The position numbers were made by a program, and so were the translations under genes. 64,000 nt of DNA from Desulforegulaceae bacterium (GTDB lineage: Bacteria > Desulfobacterota > Desulfobacteria > Desulfobacterales > JACKCP01). Shown one piece after another: positions 36,603 through 45,113 of the stretch. Each line of letters begins with the position of its first letter. Positions within the stretch are counted from its first letter, which is position 1. The DNA lies in the NCBI GenBank assembly GCA_034006035.1, contig JAVETN010000007.1, positions 1-64,000 on the forward strand, given 5' to 3'. The notes below the pieces were generated by a model. The model was not told the DNA's origin, ran no database searches, and saw nothing but the letters and a program-made list of their open reading frames with translations.

Positions 36603-36684
36603 TACTCCTCCATATATTGATCATAAAATTTTTATAGGACGGCTTAAGAATTTAAGTCGAGCTAATATTAATAGGAAAACGAAT

Positions 36685-37395
36685 TTACCTAGTCAATGTA
36701 AATATATTTCTTAACATTTCATTTTCAATCTTTGAGATTGACTCTGAAGAATAAAAAACTTTGTTTCCAGTTTTTTCAGAAATTAATATGAAATTTCCAT
36801 TTTCTTTAAAATCGATTGTAAACTTATCTTCTCTGGTTTTAACTTCAGAAAGAAAACCCAAAGAATCTTTTTTTAGCGTTAAAGATTGTTTTTTTCTATC
36901 AGAGGAAAGAAAGAGAGTGGTTTCTCCTGAAATTTTATTAGTGAAAGCATTGTCAAAATCAATTAAAAAGATTTTTTTTGTTAAAAGAAAGGAAACAATT
37001 CTTAAATCAGGGGAAATTCCTATTGTTTTTTTAAGTACTTTACTCGGATTTGAAAAAGTTTTGGTGTTAGATCCGTCATTATCACGGAAATATAGTTTTT
37101 TTCCATCATAGGCAATGCTTAAGGCAGGAAGCCCTAATGGGGATAAAATTTCAAGCCTGACGCTGTTTTGGCCATCAGATGCAAAAGCAATTTTATATTT
37201 TTGAATTTTGTCATTAGTTATTACTAGAAGTTGCCCTGTTCCATTTGAAGGAAATTTTGAGTTATTTAGACTTAATATTTCATTTATAAACAGTTCTGCC
37301 GGCTGTGTTATTATTTTTTTTTCAGGTGTTTTGGAAGCACAAGAGCATAAAAATAAAAACATTGAAAAAACAGCAATTTGCTTTAATAAGTTCAT
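36685..37395 (-). CDS. Outer-membrane lipoprotein, LolB/DUF4292-like
   Basis: A 236-residue secreted lipoprotein: signal peptide with lipobox LCSC, so the mature protein would start at Cys19. The rest is beta-rich, with repeated short strands (YKIAFASDGQNSVRLEILSP, KKLYFRDNDG) as in LolB/LolA-fold lipoproteins. Its start overlaps the stop of the TPR lipoprotein gene by 4 nt (ATGA). By fold and position it could insert lipoproteins into the outer membrane as LolB does, but no diagnostic residue proves this. Confidence 0.65.
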   Translation of the reverse strand: MNLLKQIAVFSMFLFLCSCASKTPEKKIITQPAELFINEILSLNNSKFPSNGTGQLLVITNDKIQKYKIAFASDGQNSVRLEILSPLGLPALSIAYDGKKLYFRDNDGSNTKTFSNPSKVLKKTIGISPDLRIVSFLLTKKIFLIDFDNAFTNKISGETTLFLSSDRKKQSLTLKKDSLGFLSEVKTREDKFTIDFKENGNFILISEKTGNKVFYSSESISKIENEMLRNIFTLTR

Positions 37396-39152
37396 TGTTC
37401 TTTCATCTTCATAAGTTTAGCTTTAACTTCATTGTTTTCAGGATAAAGATTTAAAATTTCATTGTAGATTTCAGCTGCTTTTTCATACTTTTCAATTTTA
37501 ATATATAAATCTCCCAGGTGCTCAAGAATAACAGGGTCGTTTTTAACAATCTCAGCTGCTTTTTGTAAATAAATCTTTGCTTTTTCATAATTGCCCATTT
37601 TAAAATAAACCCAGCCAAGACTGTCGATTATATAGCCGTCATTTTTTCTTGATGATAAGGCTTTTTCAATCATTTCTTTTGCAGCTTCAAGCTCTATCCC
37701 CATTTCTGCATAGGTGTAACCAAGATAGTTTAGGGTATCTGGATTTTCAGGATTTAATTCAAGAGCTTTTTTCATATAATCAATGGCTTTGTTTTTCTTG
37801 CCTGCCCTGTCATTTATTACCCCTAGTTTATAAAAAAACGTCCATTGTCTTTCAGAGCTTATGGCACTGCCTTTAAGATAAACTGATTCTGCTTTTTCAT
37901 AATTGTTTTGTCCCTCATAAATACTTCCCAAGGTAGAAAGAAGAAGAAGATTTTCAGGAGTTTTTTTCAGATATTTTGTTAAAATAAAAATTCCTTTTTC
38001 AAATTCTCCCATTGATGCCAATACCATTGCTGAAGCTGAAATTGCCTCAGGATGGATTTGACTGGTTTCAGGAACAAACTTATAAGTTTCAAGAGCTTTG
38101 TTTTTTAAACCTTCTTTTTCGTAAATGCTTCCAAGAATCATGAAAACAGAATCATCCCCAGTGGCTTGAAAAATTCTGTTTGCTGCAAAGTCAGCCTTGT
38201 CTCCGGATTGATTTTTTACATAAAAGTTGAGAAGAACAGCGGTTTCCTGCTTTTCACTATTCCATGATTCGGCAATTGCTTTAAATGTTTCATCTGATTT
38301 TTCATATTCGCCATTTTGGTTATAAAAATATGAAAGTTCAATAAGAGGTGCTTTTTCATGGGGCTTTAGTTCAATTATTTCATTGAACAAATCTATTATT
38401 TCGTTTTTATGTTCAATGGAGGTTTCCATATTTTTTATTGCTTCAATAAGGCTTAGTTTGGGTTCAATTCTGTAGGGTTCTTCTTTTACTGCTTTGTAGA
38501 GAGTTTTTTTGGCTTTTGAATATTTTTTTTCAATTAAATAAGCTTCTCCCAGATAAAAATACAGGAAGTAGTTTTCTTTGGATTTTATTTCAGCTTTTTC
38601 AAATATCTCTATCAACTCTTGTCTTTTGTTCATTTTTTCATAGAGAAAGGCAAGGGCTATGGGAGAGCTTTTGTTTTCAGGGTCAATTTCAAGTATTTTT
38701 TTATAAATTTCAGCAATCTCAGAAGAATCTTTTTGTTCAAAAGCAAGAATTCTTGCGTGAATAGCTAAAATTTCGGTGTCCTCAGGTGTTTTTTCCAAAA
38801 TTCCGCTGATAAGTTCCTTGGCAAGCTCAGGTTTTTTATACATTAAATAATAGCTGGCCAGCTTTTTTTTAAGAAAGATGGATTCAGGGTCTTTTTTTTG
38901 GGCTTTTATAAGGTAATCAAAAGATTTTTGTCTGTCCTGTCTATATCCCTCGAGTTCAGAAAGTAGATAGTTAAAATATGAATTTCCCTCTGGTATGATA
39001 ACTTCTTTTTTATTTTTAGTTTTTTCCATATCAGAGGGCTCGATTTTTTTCATATCTGAAAAGGAACATCCGGAAATAAAAAAAACAATTATTGTTAAAA
39101 CAATAAATTTACCTGGTTTTGTTATAAAACAGTTTGACAATTTTTTAATCAT
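37392..39152 (-). CDS. TPR-repeat lipoprotein
   Basis: A protein of about 586 residues made almost wholly of tetratricopeptide repeats after a lipoprotein signal (FIVLTIIVFFISGC; lipidated Cys near residue 29). At least ten TPR units can be read, e.g. AIDYMKKALELNPENPDTLN and LGWVYFKMGNYEKAKIYLQK. I place the start at ATG 39152, with GGAG just upstream inside rpoH; a start 9 codons earlier lies in the rpoH frame overlap and has no signal. TPR lipoproteins act as scaffolds at the envelope. The overlap with rpoH and with the next lipoprotein gene shows one transcript. Confidence 0.85.
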   Translation of the reverse strand: MIKKLSNCFITKPGKFIVLTIIVFFISGCSFSDMKKIEPSDMEKTKNKKEVIIPEGNSYFNYLLSELEGYRQDRQKSFDYLIKAQKKDPESIFLKKKLASYYLMYKKPELAKELISGILEKTPEDTEILAIHARILAFEQKDSSEIAEIYKKILEIDPENKSSPIALAFLYEKMNKRQELIEIFEKAEIKSKENYFLYFYLGEAYLIEKKYSKAKKTLYKAVKEEPYRIEPKLSLIEAIKNMETSIEHKNEIIDLFNEIIELKPHEKAPLIELSYFYNQNGEYEKSDETFKAIAESWNSEKQETAVLLNFYVKNQSGDKADFAANRIFQATGDDSVFMILGSIYEKEGLKNKALETYKFVPETSQIHPEAISASAMVLASMGEFEKGIFILTKYLKKTPENLLLLSTLGSIYEGQNNYEKAESVYLKGSAISSERQWTFFYKLGVINDRAGKKNKAIDYMKKALELNPENPDTLNYLGYTYAEMGIELEAAKEMIEKALSSRKNDGYIIDSLGWVYFKMGNYEKAKIYLQKAAEIVKNDPVILEHLGDLYIKIEKYEKAAEIYNEILNLYPENNEVKAKLMKMKEQ

Positions 39153-40083
39153 CTTCTCCAAGCCTTGCGTATGACTCAAAATCAGGTATTTCCTTGTGGA
39201 GAAATTCCTTAACTTTTTTAATTATTGCCTTTTCTACCTGTCTTACTCTTTCTCTTGAGATTTGATATTTGTCACCTAAAACTTGAAGGGTTAAGGGTTC
39301 ATCTGAAAACAACCGGTTTTCAAATATATCTTTTTCTCTTTCATTAAGAGTTTTAATAAATTCTTCAACTTTATCATGAAGAATCAGTTTCATTTGTTTA
39401 TCGGCAACTTTATCTTCAGCAGAAGAAACATTCTCGTCTGTGATAAATGTTATTCTTTCTGTTTCCGAATCGTCTTTAACAGGGGTATTAAGAGAAAGAT
39501 CCCAGTTGTCAAGACGTTGTTCCATTTCAATTATTTCTTTTTTGGTAACCCCAAGATTTCTGGATAATAACTTGGGATGGGGATCAAACCCTTCTTCAAT
39601 CAGCCTTTGCTTTTCTTTGTTAAGTTTGAAAAAAAGTTTTCTTTGGGCCTGGGTGGTTCCTATTTTTACAAGCCTCCAATTATCCATGATGAACTTGAGG
39701 ATATAGGCCTTGATCCAAAAAGATGCGTAATAGGAAAACTTTACTCCTTTGTAGGGGTCAAACTTTTGAACGGCCTGCATCAGGCCGATATTTCCTTCCT
39801 GAATCAAATCAAGAAGACTCTGCATCCATGCTTTTTGAAAATCAAGGGCTATTTTAACAACAAGTCTTAAATTTGATGTGGCAAGGATAAAAGCTGCATC
39901 AGGGTCATTTTCTTCCTGAATTCTTTTACCAAGCTCAATTTCTTCTTCTCTTGTCAAAAGGTTATATTTGCCGATTTCAGATAAATAAGCCTGAAGCGGA
40001 TCTCTTCTTACAAGAGCATCACTTGAAGTTTTAACAACAGGCAGATTTTTTGAATTTTTTTCAGATTTTTTTTTCTTGCTCAT
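39145..40083 (-). CDS. rpoH: RNA polymerase sigma factor RpoH (sigma-32 family)
   Basis: A 312-residue group 2/3 sigma factor. Region 2 has NLRLVVKIALDFQK, LLDLIQEGNIGLMQAVQKFD and KFSYYASFWIKAYIL. The RpoH box is visible as TTQAQRKLFFKLNKEKQRLI, close to the QRKLFFNLRKTKQRL of sigma-32. Region 4 ends in a helix-turn-helix (LTLQVLGDKYQISRERVRQVEKA). It directs transcription of heat-shock or envelope-stress genes by family knowledge. It overlaps the TPR lipoprotein gene by 8 nt, an unusual partner for an rpoH-type gene. Confidence 0.9.
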   Translation of the reverse strand: MSKKKKSEKNSKNLPVVKTSSDALVRRDPLQAYLSEIGKYNLLTREEEIELGKRIQEENDPDAAFILATSNLRLVVKIALDFQKAWMQSLLDLIQEGNIGLMQAVQKFDPYKGVKFSYYASFWIKAYILKFIMDNWRLVKIGTTQAQRKLFFKLNKEKQRLIEEGFDPHPKLLSRNLGVTKKEIIEMEQRLDNWDLSLNTPVKDDSETERITFITDENVSSAEDKVADKQMKLILHDKVEEFIKTLNEREKDIFENRLFSDEPLTLQVLGDKYQISRERVRQVEKAIIKKVKEFLHKEIPDFESYARLGEDD

Positions 40084-40440
40084 TTATTTCCCTGATTTTT
40101 TATATTATTTTTAATTTAATAACATAGTTTATTAGATTTCTTTGTGAAAGTATACTAAAATTTAAAGTATAAATTTTCCTTTGGATAGAGTTTTCATTAG
40201 GTTTTAAGCCAGATTCTTCTCCAGGTTCCTTTATAATGGACTAAATCATTTATACCCTTATATTATACTTATGATAATTGAATTGGCAACCAGGCAAAGC
40301 TTAAAAATGTCAGTTTAAACACCTGTTTTTTATCATCATCAAAGTCAAAAAGAGTTTAATTGCTTTTAAATTATGAATAAAATAATACAAAAACCTTGCA
40401 ATCATTTTTTATTTTTGTTAGAAGAATTCTGTTTTTGTCA
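40084..40440. other. Intergenic region between rpoH and tRNA genes
   Basis: An A/T-rich region of about 357 nt holding the divergent control regions of rpoH (minus) and the tRNA genes (plus). I see no gene. TTGCAA near 40393-40398 with TTAGAA 16 nt on could be a tRNA promoter, but the match is weak. TATACT is repeated twice near 40150-40170, on the minus strand, ahead of rpoH. Confidence 0.4.
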
Positions 40441-40517
<77 letters not shown>

Positions 40518-40536
40518 TTTTTCAAAAGCTCCAAGA

Positions 40537-40611
40537 GCGGGAGTAACTCAGTGGTAGAGTGCGACCTTGCCAAGGTCGAAGTCGCGAGTTCGAATCTCGT
40601 TTCCCGCTCCA
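40537..40611 (+). tRNA. tRNA-Gly (anticodon GCC)
   Basis: Complete cloverleaf: acceptor GCGGGAG/TTCCCGC, D-arm ACTCAGTGGTAGAGT, anticodon loop TTGCCAA with GCC at 40569-40571, T-arm GAGTTCGAATCTC. CCA encoded at 40609-40611. It is 19 nt after tRNA-Arg, so both probably share a transcript. Confidence 0.97.
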
Positions 40612-40797
40612 AATTCCATTCTATCTAACATTAGAAAAATCATAGTTTTAAATTTTTTTATAGTTTAATGAATTATTACGAATACAATCCCTTCATTTAT
40701 CTTTAATTATTGCAAATAATTAATTTGCCCCTTGCGAAAAATAAATATACAGGTTTAATCTTTAAAGACTATAAATTTTTGAACGGAGATTAAGCTG

Positions 40798-41721
40798 ATG
40801 CAATATTTTGATTCTTTGATTTCTTCCATAGGCAGAACCTCTCTTTTTAAAATTGACCCTCTTCATTCTACAGGCAATAATGTTTTTGTTAAAACTGAAT
40901 TTTCTAATCCCTTTGGGAGTGTTAAAGACAGGGCTGCCCTGTATATGATTGAAGGCGGAATTAAAGAAGGCAAAATTTATGAAGGTGTCAGGATAGTTGA
41001 ACCTACAAGCGGAAACACCGGGGTCGCACTAGCGGCTTTATCTAGTATTTTAGGGTATGATATTACTCTTGTAATGCCGTCAAACATGAGTATTGAAAGG
41101 CAGAAACTTTTAAAATATTTTGGAGCAAAACTTGAATTGACAGATTCATCTCTTGGGATGAAAGGCTCAGTTGACCATGCCCTTGAAATGATAGCTGACA
41201 ATAAAGCTGATTTTATACCGGATCAATTTTCAAATAAGTATAATGCTCTTGCCCATTATGAAACAACAGGGCCTGAAATTTACCAAGCTCTTGAAGGAAA
41301 AATTGCTGCTTTTATTGCAGGAGTCGGTACAGGGGGGACTATCACGGGGAGCGGCAGATATTTTAAAGAAAAAAACAAAGAAATAAAAATTATTGCTGTT
41401 GAACCGGAAAATTCTGCTGTTCTTTCCGGCAAAAAACCTTCCTCTCATCTTATCCAGGGAATAGGAGCCGGGTTTATTCCTGAACTTCTTGATACTTCAA
41501 TCCTTGATGAGGTTATTGGTATCCCAGATGGAAAAGCTTTGGAATATTCAAAAAAATTGGCTTTAAAATGCGGGCTTTTTTGTGGAATTTCTTCGGGAGC
41601 AGCTGTTTATGCCTCAATTCTTTATTCTGAAAAATTTAAAAATCAAAATTTGAATATAGTTACAATTCTTCCAAGTACAGGGGAAAGATATTTAAGCACA
41701 GCTCTTTTTGAAGGCCATTGA
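40798..41721 (+). CDS. cysK: Cysteine synthase (O-acetylserine sulfhydrylase)
   Basis: A 307-residue fold-type II PLP enzyme that makes cysteine from O-acetylserine and sulfide. The PLP lysine is Lys43 in NPFGSVKDRAAL; the substrate loop is EPTSGNTGVALA and the phosphate loop GVGTGGTITGSGRYF. ILPSTGERYLSTALF closes the protein. The length and loop sequences fit CysK; CysM-type or cystathionine beta-synthase-like use cannot be excluded. Ribosome binding site CGGAG. It follows the tRNA pair and stands alone. Confidence 0.93.
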   Translation: MQYFDSLISSIGRTSLFKIDPLHSTGNNVFVKTEFSNPFGSVKDRAALYMIEGGIKEGKIYEGVRIVEPTSGNTGVALAALSSILGYDITLVMPSNMSIERQKLLKYFGAKLELTDSSLGMKGSVDHALEMIADNKADFIPDQFSNKYNALAHYETTGPEIYQALEGKIAAFIAGVGTGGTITGSGRYFKEKNKEIKIIAVEPENSAVLSGKKPSSHLIQGIGAGFIPELLDTSILDEVIGIPDGKALEYSKKLALKCGLFCGISSGAAVYASILYSEKFKNQNLNIVTILPSTGERYLSTALFEGH

Positions 41722-41911
41722 GGCTAAGTGAATGCTGGTTTTCACCAAGAAGAGCAAGGATTAAAATATAAATCTCAATTGATTAAGGAAAATTTATCTG
41801 CTAGATTAACTTTTAAAGTTTGCCCAATTCATAGTTTATCCAAAGGAATGGGTGAAAAGACAGTTTCAGTTTATAGACCAATCAATAATAATCAACTTTG
41901 GAGAGCAATTA

Positions 41912-42379
41912 ATGAAGGCTGAACTTGTAAATCCTTTTATAACAGCAACAATAAAAGTTCTTGAAACAATGGCTTTTATCACAGTAATACCTGGGAAACC
42001 CTATCTTAAAAAAGAATTTACAGCAACTGGAGATGTAAGCAGTATAGTAGGGCTTACTGGTTCGCCAAGCGGTTCATTTTCATTAAGTTTTGAAAAGAAA
42101 ATTATTTTAAAAATAGTTTCAAATATGTTTGGTGAAGAAATAACAACTTTTAACGAAGATGTTGCAGAAGCTGCAGGTGAAATTGCCAATATGGTTTCTG
42201 GTCAGGCAAGACAGGAGCTTGAAGCTGGTGGTTTTCTTTTTGACGGTTCTATTCCAAGTGTTGTTACAGGTGAAAACCATGAACTTCGTCATATCACCGA
42301 AGGCCCAAAAATTGCAGTCCCTTTTCAGGAAAAAGAAACAGAGGGGCGGTTTACCCTGGAAATTTGTTTTGAAAGTTAA
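41912..42379 (+). CDS. cheX: CheX-like chemotaxis phosphatase domain protein
   Basis: A 155-residue single-domain protein of the CheC/CheX/FliY family that removes phosphate from CheY-P. The conserved E-x-x-N catalytic pair is in DVAEAAGEIANMVSGQARQE. I use ATG 41912 (MKAELVNPF), which has GGAGAG 6 nt upstream, instead of an earlier in-frame ATG. No other chemotaxis gene is nearby, so it may serve a distant che/fli cluster or another response regulator. The stop overlaps the next, convergent gene by 4 nt. The 190 nt before it hold no believable gene. Confidence 0.85.
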   Translation: MKAELVNPFITATIKVLETMAFITVIPGKPYLKKEFTATGDVSSIVGLTGSPSGSFSLSFEKKIILKIVSNMFGEEITTFNEDVAEAAGEIANMVSGQARQELEAGGFLFDGSIPSVVTGENHELRHITEGPKIAVPFQEKETEGRFTLEICFES

Positions 42380-42948
42380 TTGATTGTTTTCAAGTTCAAC
42401 AAATCAAGAATAGAATTCAGTTCTTTTTTTTGAAAATTATCCATAAAATTAATATATTGTTTTGACTCAACTAGGAGTTTTTTTAGATCTGCTTTTATAA
42501 AGTCAAGTTCTTTCCAAATTGAATTGTTTTGATCAAAAAGCTCTATTTTTTTCCAGGCAGATGATTTTATAGGGGAAAAGCAAATTCTCCATTCATTCAT
42601 ATTAGAATTGCATTGGTTAGCAAAATAGCTTAGATTTTTAAAATTACGGGTGGAAATTTTGCTTATATTTTTGAACTGATTGATTGTAAAAACTCTTACC
42701 TTTGAGAGATCTATTTCTATCCTTGCCATTCCAAGGGCATTTATTTCTCTTTCTTTTCTAAGTCTTAAAATATTATCAGTTTTTGAAATTGAAACTGTAA
42801 AGTTTTCAAAATCAGGATTTGTTGAAAGCCATACTCCTGGTTTTTCCATTTCGGTAAAACCAGGAGTTAAAGAGATTGTTCTTTCTTTAAGAATTTTAGA
42901 TAAATTAAGTCTTGTGGTGTAGTGGAAAACATTTGGCTGATTACTCAT
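42376..42948 (-). CDS. Hypothetical protein with N-terminal FHYT motif
   Basis: A 190-residue protein I cannot assign. It begins NVFHYTTRLNLSKILKERTI, then KPGVWLSTNPDFENFT and GMARIEIDLSKVRV. The order H-Y-T, then a W-x-S-T segment, then a basic-acidic strand recalls the first half of ADP-ribosyltransferase-like folds, where an early His and a following S-T-S-type strand shape the NAD pocket. That is only a shape argument. The C-terminal third is a Lys-rich helix pair. It is followed upstream, on the same strand, by another unknown gene 11 nt away, so they may be a two-gene unit. Confidence 0.65.
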   Translation of the reverse strand: MSNQPNVFHYTTRLNLSKILKERTISLTPGFTEMEKPGVWLSTNPDFENFTVSISKTDNILRLRKEREINALGMARIEIDLSKVRVFTINQFKNISKISTRNFKNLSYFANQCNSNMNEWRICFSPIKSSAWKKIELFDQNNSIWKELDFIKADLKKLLVESKQYINFMDNFQKKELNSILDLLNLKTIN

Positions 42949-42959
42949 ATCAATCCTTA

Positions 42960-43433
42960 TTAATATTTGGGGCTTGAGCTGTAATAATGTTTTGCAAATT
43001 TTATCAATTGGGTAGGAGTCATAATTTCTGTGTTATTCATTAAAAGTCCCCGCCTTTGTATATTGTTGAGGGGTTTTCTTGCAAATGAATCATCTATGCC
43101 TGAGCTTGTTGTTTCAAGAACCACTTTTAATCTGACCTGCATTGCCTGGGTGATTACAAACTTTGCATCTTCATCTTTTTTAAGATCATCAATATAATCA
43201 TCAATCTTTTTTTTATTGTTTTTCAGGTAGTTTTTTGCTTCCAAGGTGCTTGGAGGTAAAGAAAAAACTTCATTTACAACAGCTGCTGCAAAAAGTCCCG
43301 GCTCATCTGTGGTTTCTTTAATTTCATCATTAATTCTTGAATAAAGCCCGAATTTAATCCGATCTATTGCTCTGTCAATTTTGTTGAAAAACTTTATTTT
43401 CTTTTTTTTTCTAAACTTGTCTAATAGCTTCAT
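42960..43433 (-). CDS. Hypothetical protein (157 aa)
   Basis: An unassigned cytosolic protein with a very basic N-terminus (KFRKKKKIKFFNKIDR) and predicted helices throughout; no cysteine, no signal peptide and no motif known to me. It contains NEVFSLPPSTLEAKNYLKN and LKKDEDAKFVITQAMQVRLK. It is the first of two minus-strand genes (the FHYT protein follows after 11 nt). Opposite orientation to cheX and rnhA. Confidence 0.6.
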   Translation of the reverse strand: MKLLDKFRKKKKIKFFNKIDRAIDRIKFGLYSRINDEIKETTDEPGLFAAAVVNEVFSLPPSTLEAKNYLKNNKKKIDDYIDDLKKDEDAKFVITQAMQVRLKVVLETTSSGIDDSFARKPLNNIQRRGLLMNNTEIMTPTQLIKFAKHYYSSSPKY

Positions 43434-43574
43434 CTTTATTCTCCATAAAAAATTTATTAAAGTTTAGCTATATAAAATTTAACAATTTATCAAGGACAGT
43501 TTGCATTTTTCAGCAGAAGAGGGTTAAGTTCCTGATAAATAATTATCTTTTCAGATTAAACTTTGGGAGAGTTT

Positions 43575-44264
43575 ATGTCCAAGAAAAAATGGTATGCAGT
43601 GGCAAAAGGTAAAAAAACTGGAATTTATGAATTCTGGTTTGGAAAAAACGGGGCAAAAGAGCAGATTGACGGATTTAACGGAGCTGTTTTTAAAGGGTTT
43701 TCCTCTTTTGAAGATGCTGAAGGTTTTTTGAATTCAAAAAATGGTTCAAGTACTTCAAATCAAAATTCAGGCTCAAAGGATTGTATTCTTGTTTATACAG
43801 ACGGTGGATGTATTAACAATCCCGGGCCTGGAGGGTATGGTGCAGTTATAATTGATGGGAATAAAGTTTTTGAACTTTCCGGAGGCAGAAGGCTTACAAC
43901 CAACAACAGAATGGAAATGCTTGCCTGTGTTGAAGCTCTTGGGCGTTTAAATAAAATCAGAAAAAAAATAATTTTACATACAGATTCTTCATATATAGTA
44001 AATGCCATAAATAAAGGCTGGTTGAATTCCTGGATAAAAAACAATTGGATAAAGTCTGATAAAAAGCCTGTTTTAAATTCGGATTTATGGAAAGAAGTTT
44101 ATAAATATATTAAAAACTTAAATGTTGAATTTAAATGGGTAAAAGGGCATTCAGGAATTAAATATAATGAAAGATGTGATCTGCTTGCCAATTCAGCTGC
44201 TAGGAATAATCCTGTTGATATAGATGAAAATTACGAAAAAAGTTTAACTGAAAAATCAGATTAA
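43575..44264 (+). CDS. rnhA: Ribonuclease HI with N-terminal hybrid-binding domain
   Basis: Cuts the RNA strand of RNA:DNA hybrids. Residues 1-50 are the HBD/viroplasmin-like domain (KKWYAVAKGKKTGIYEFW, FKGFSSFEDAEGFL), which grips hybrids and is more common in eukaryotic RNase H1. The catalytic domain (about 70-220) has the DEDD set: Asp in VYTDGGCINNPGPGGYGAV, Glu in NRMEML, Asp in LHTDSSYIVNAI and a C-terminal Asp in KGHSGIKYNERCD. Start at ATG 43575, with GGGAGAG upstream. Length 229 aa. Confidence 0.94.
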   Translation: MSKKKWYAVAKGKKTGIYEFWFGKNGAKEQIDGFNGAVFKGFSSFEDAEGFLNSKNGSSTSNQNSGSKDCILVYTDGGCINNPGPGGYGAVIIDGNKVFELSGGRRLTTNNRMEMLACVEALGRLNKIRKKIILHTDSSYIVNAINKGWLNSWIKNNWIKSDKKPVLNSDLWKEVYKYIKNLNVEFKWVKGHSGIKYNERCDLLANSAARNNPVDIDENYEKSLTEKSD

Positions 44265-44329
44265 ATTGGTAAAGAGATTTTCTTAACTCAATCCAGGTTA
44301 AAATCAAACAACTTATGTTAGGTGAAATT

Positions 44330-44902
44330 ATGACTCAAAACAAATTTAATCCAAAAAATCTTGAAAGACTTAATAATCCAAAAAGACTTGAAGATATCCC
44401 GCCAGATAAAATTATAAAAAGGCTTGAAATTGAAAAAGCTGATATAATTGCTGATATTGGTGCTGGAACCGGTTTTTTTAGTATTGCTTTTTATGAGCTT
44501 TTAAACCCTTTATCTGTTTATGCCTGCGATTTGTCTGAAGTAATGGTTCAGTGGATAAAGGAAAATGTTTCTCCAAAGTATCCAAATATTATTCCTGTAA
44601 AGTCAGAAGAAAACATTTTACCACTTGAAAATGAAATTGCAGATCTTGGTTTTATGATTAACCTTCACCATGAGCTTGATAAGCCTGATTTGATTCTTAA
44701 AGAGCTGAGCAGAATCCTTAAACCCGGAGGAAAGTTTTTTATTGTTGACTGGAAAAAAGGGGCTGTGACTGGTGGCCCTCCTCAAAAAATAAGACTTCTT
44801 CCGGAAGTAGTGGTAAATCAGGCTGAAAATTGTGGATTTGTAAAGGTTTCAGCCTTTAATGATCTGTCCAAGCATTTTTTTGTTGCAGGAGAAAAGGTGT
44901 AA
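44330..44902 (+). CDS. Class I SAM-dependent methyltransferase
   Basis: A 190-residue cytosolic methyltransferase. SAM-binding motif I is IIADIGAGTGFFSIAF, then acidic VYACDLSEVM, and the later HELDKPDLILKELSRILKPGGKFFIVDWKK as in the Methyltransf_11/UbiE-like group. Starts at ATG 44330 behind TAGGTGA. It follows rnhA by 65 nt on the same strand. The substrate is unknown. Confidence 0.88.
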   Translation: MTQNKFNPKNLERLNNPKRLEDIPPDKIIKRLEIEKADIIADIGAGTGFFSIAFYELLNPLSVYACDLSEVMVQWIKENVSPKYPNIIPVKSEENILPLENEIADLGFMINLHHELDKPDLILKELSRILKPGGKFFIVDWKKGAVTGGPPQKIRLLPEVVVNQAENCGFVKVSAFNDLSKHFFVAGEKV

Positions 44903-45012
44903 AAATTTAAATTACTAAGATAATTAGGGTGTCAAAGAAAGCTAAGAGCTACTCATTGGTTGGTGTTTTCCTAGCTAAAACAACTAAGTAATTAAAAGGT
45001 ATTTAAAGGCCA

Positions 45013-45071
45013 CAGACACAGCTTTTTGTAGTACAAAAAGCAGCCGCAGAAACAAAACAGTCTGCGGTCTG
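45013..45071 (+). ncRNA. Candidate structured leader of rmuC (two hairpins inside an outer helix)
   Basis: GCTTTTTGTA-g-TACAAAAAGC (45021-45041) is followed at once by CGCAGA/TCTGCG (45044-45049 with 45061-45066). CAGAC (45013-45017) can pair with GTCTG (45067-45071) and so enclose both, forming a three-way junction 42 nt before the rmuC start. It matches no RNA family that I know. A plain terminator is unlikely because no T-run follows. Confidence 0.3.
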
Positions 45072-45113
45072 GGTAGATGATTAGAAAGATGTTTTTTTAT
45101 TTGGGGAGTTTAA

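Noticed and set aside
41728-41922. A 64-codon frame between cysK and cheX
   Set aside because: GTG start without a ribosome binding site, overlaps the cheX start, and shows no recognisable protein pattern.
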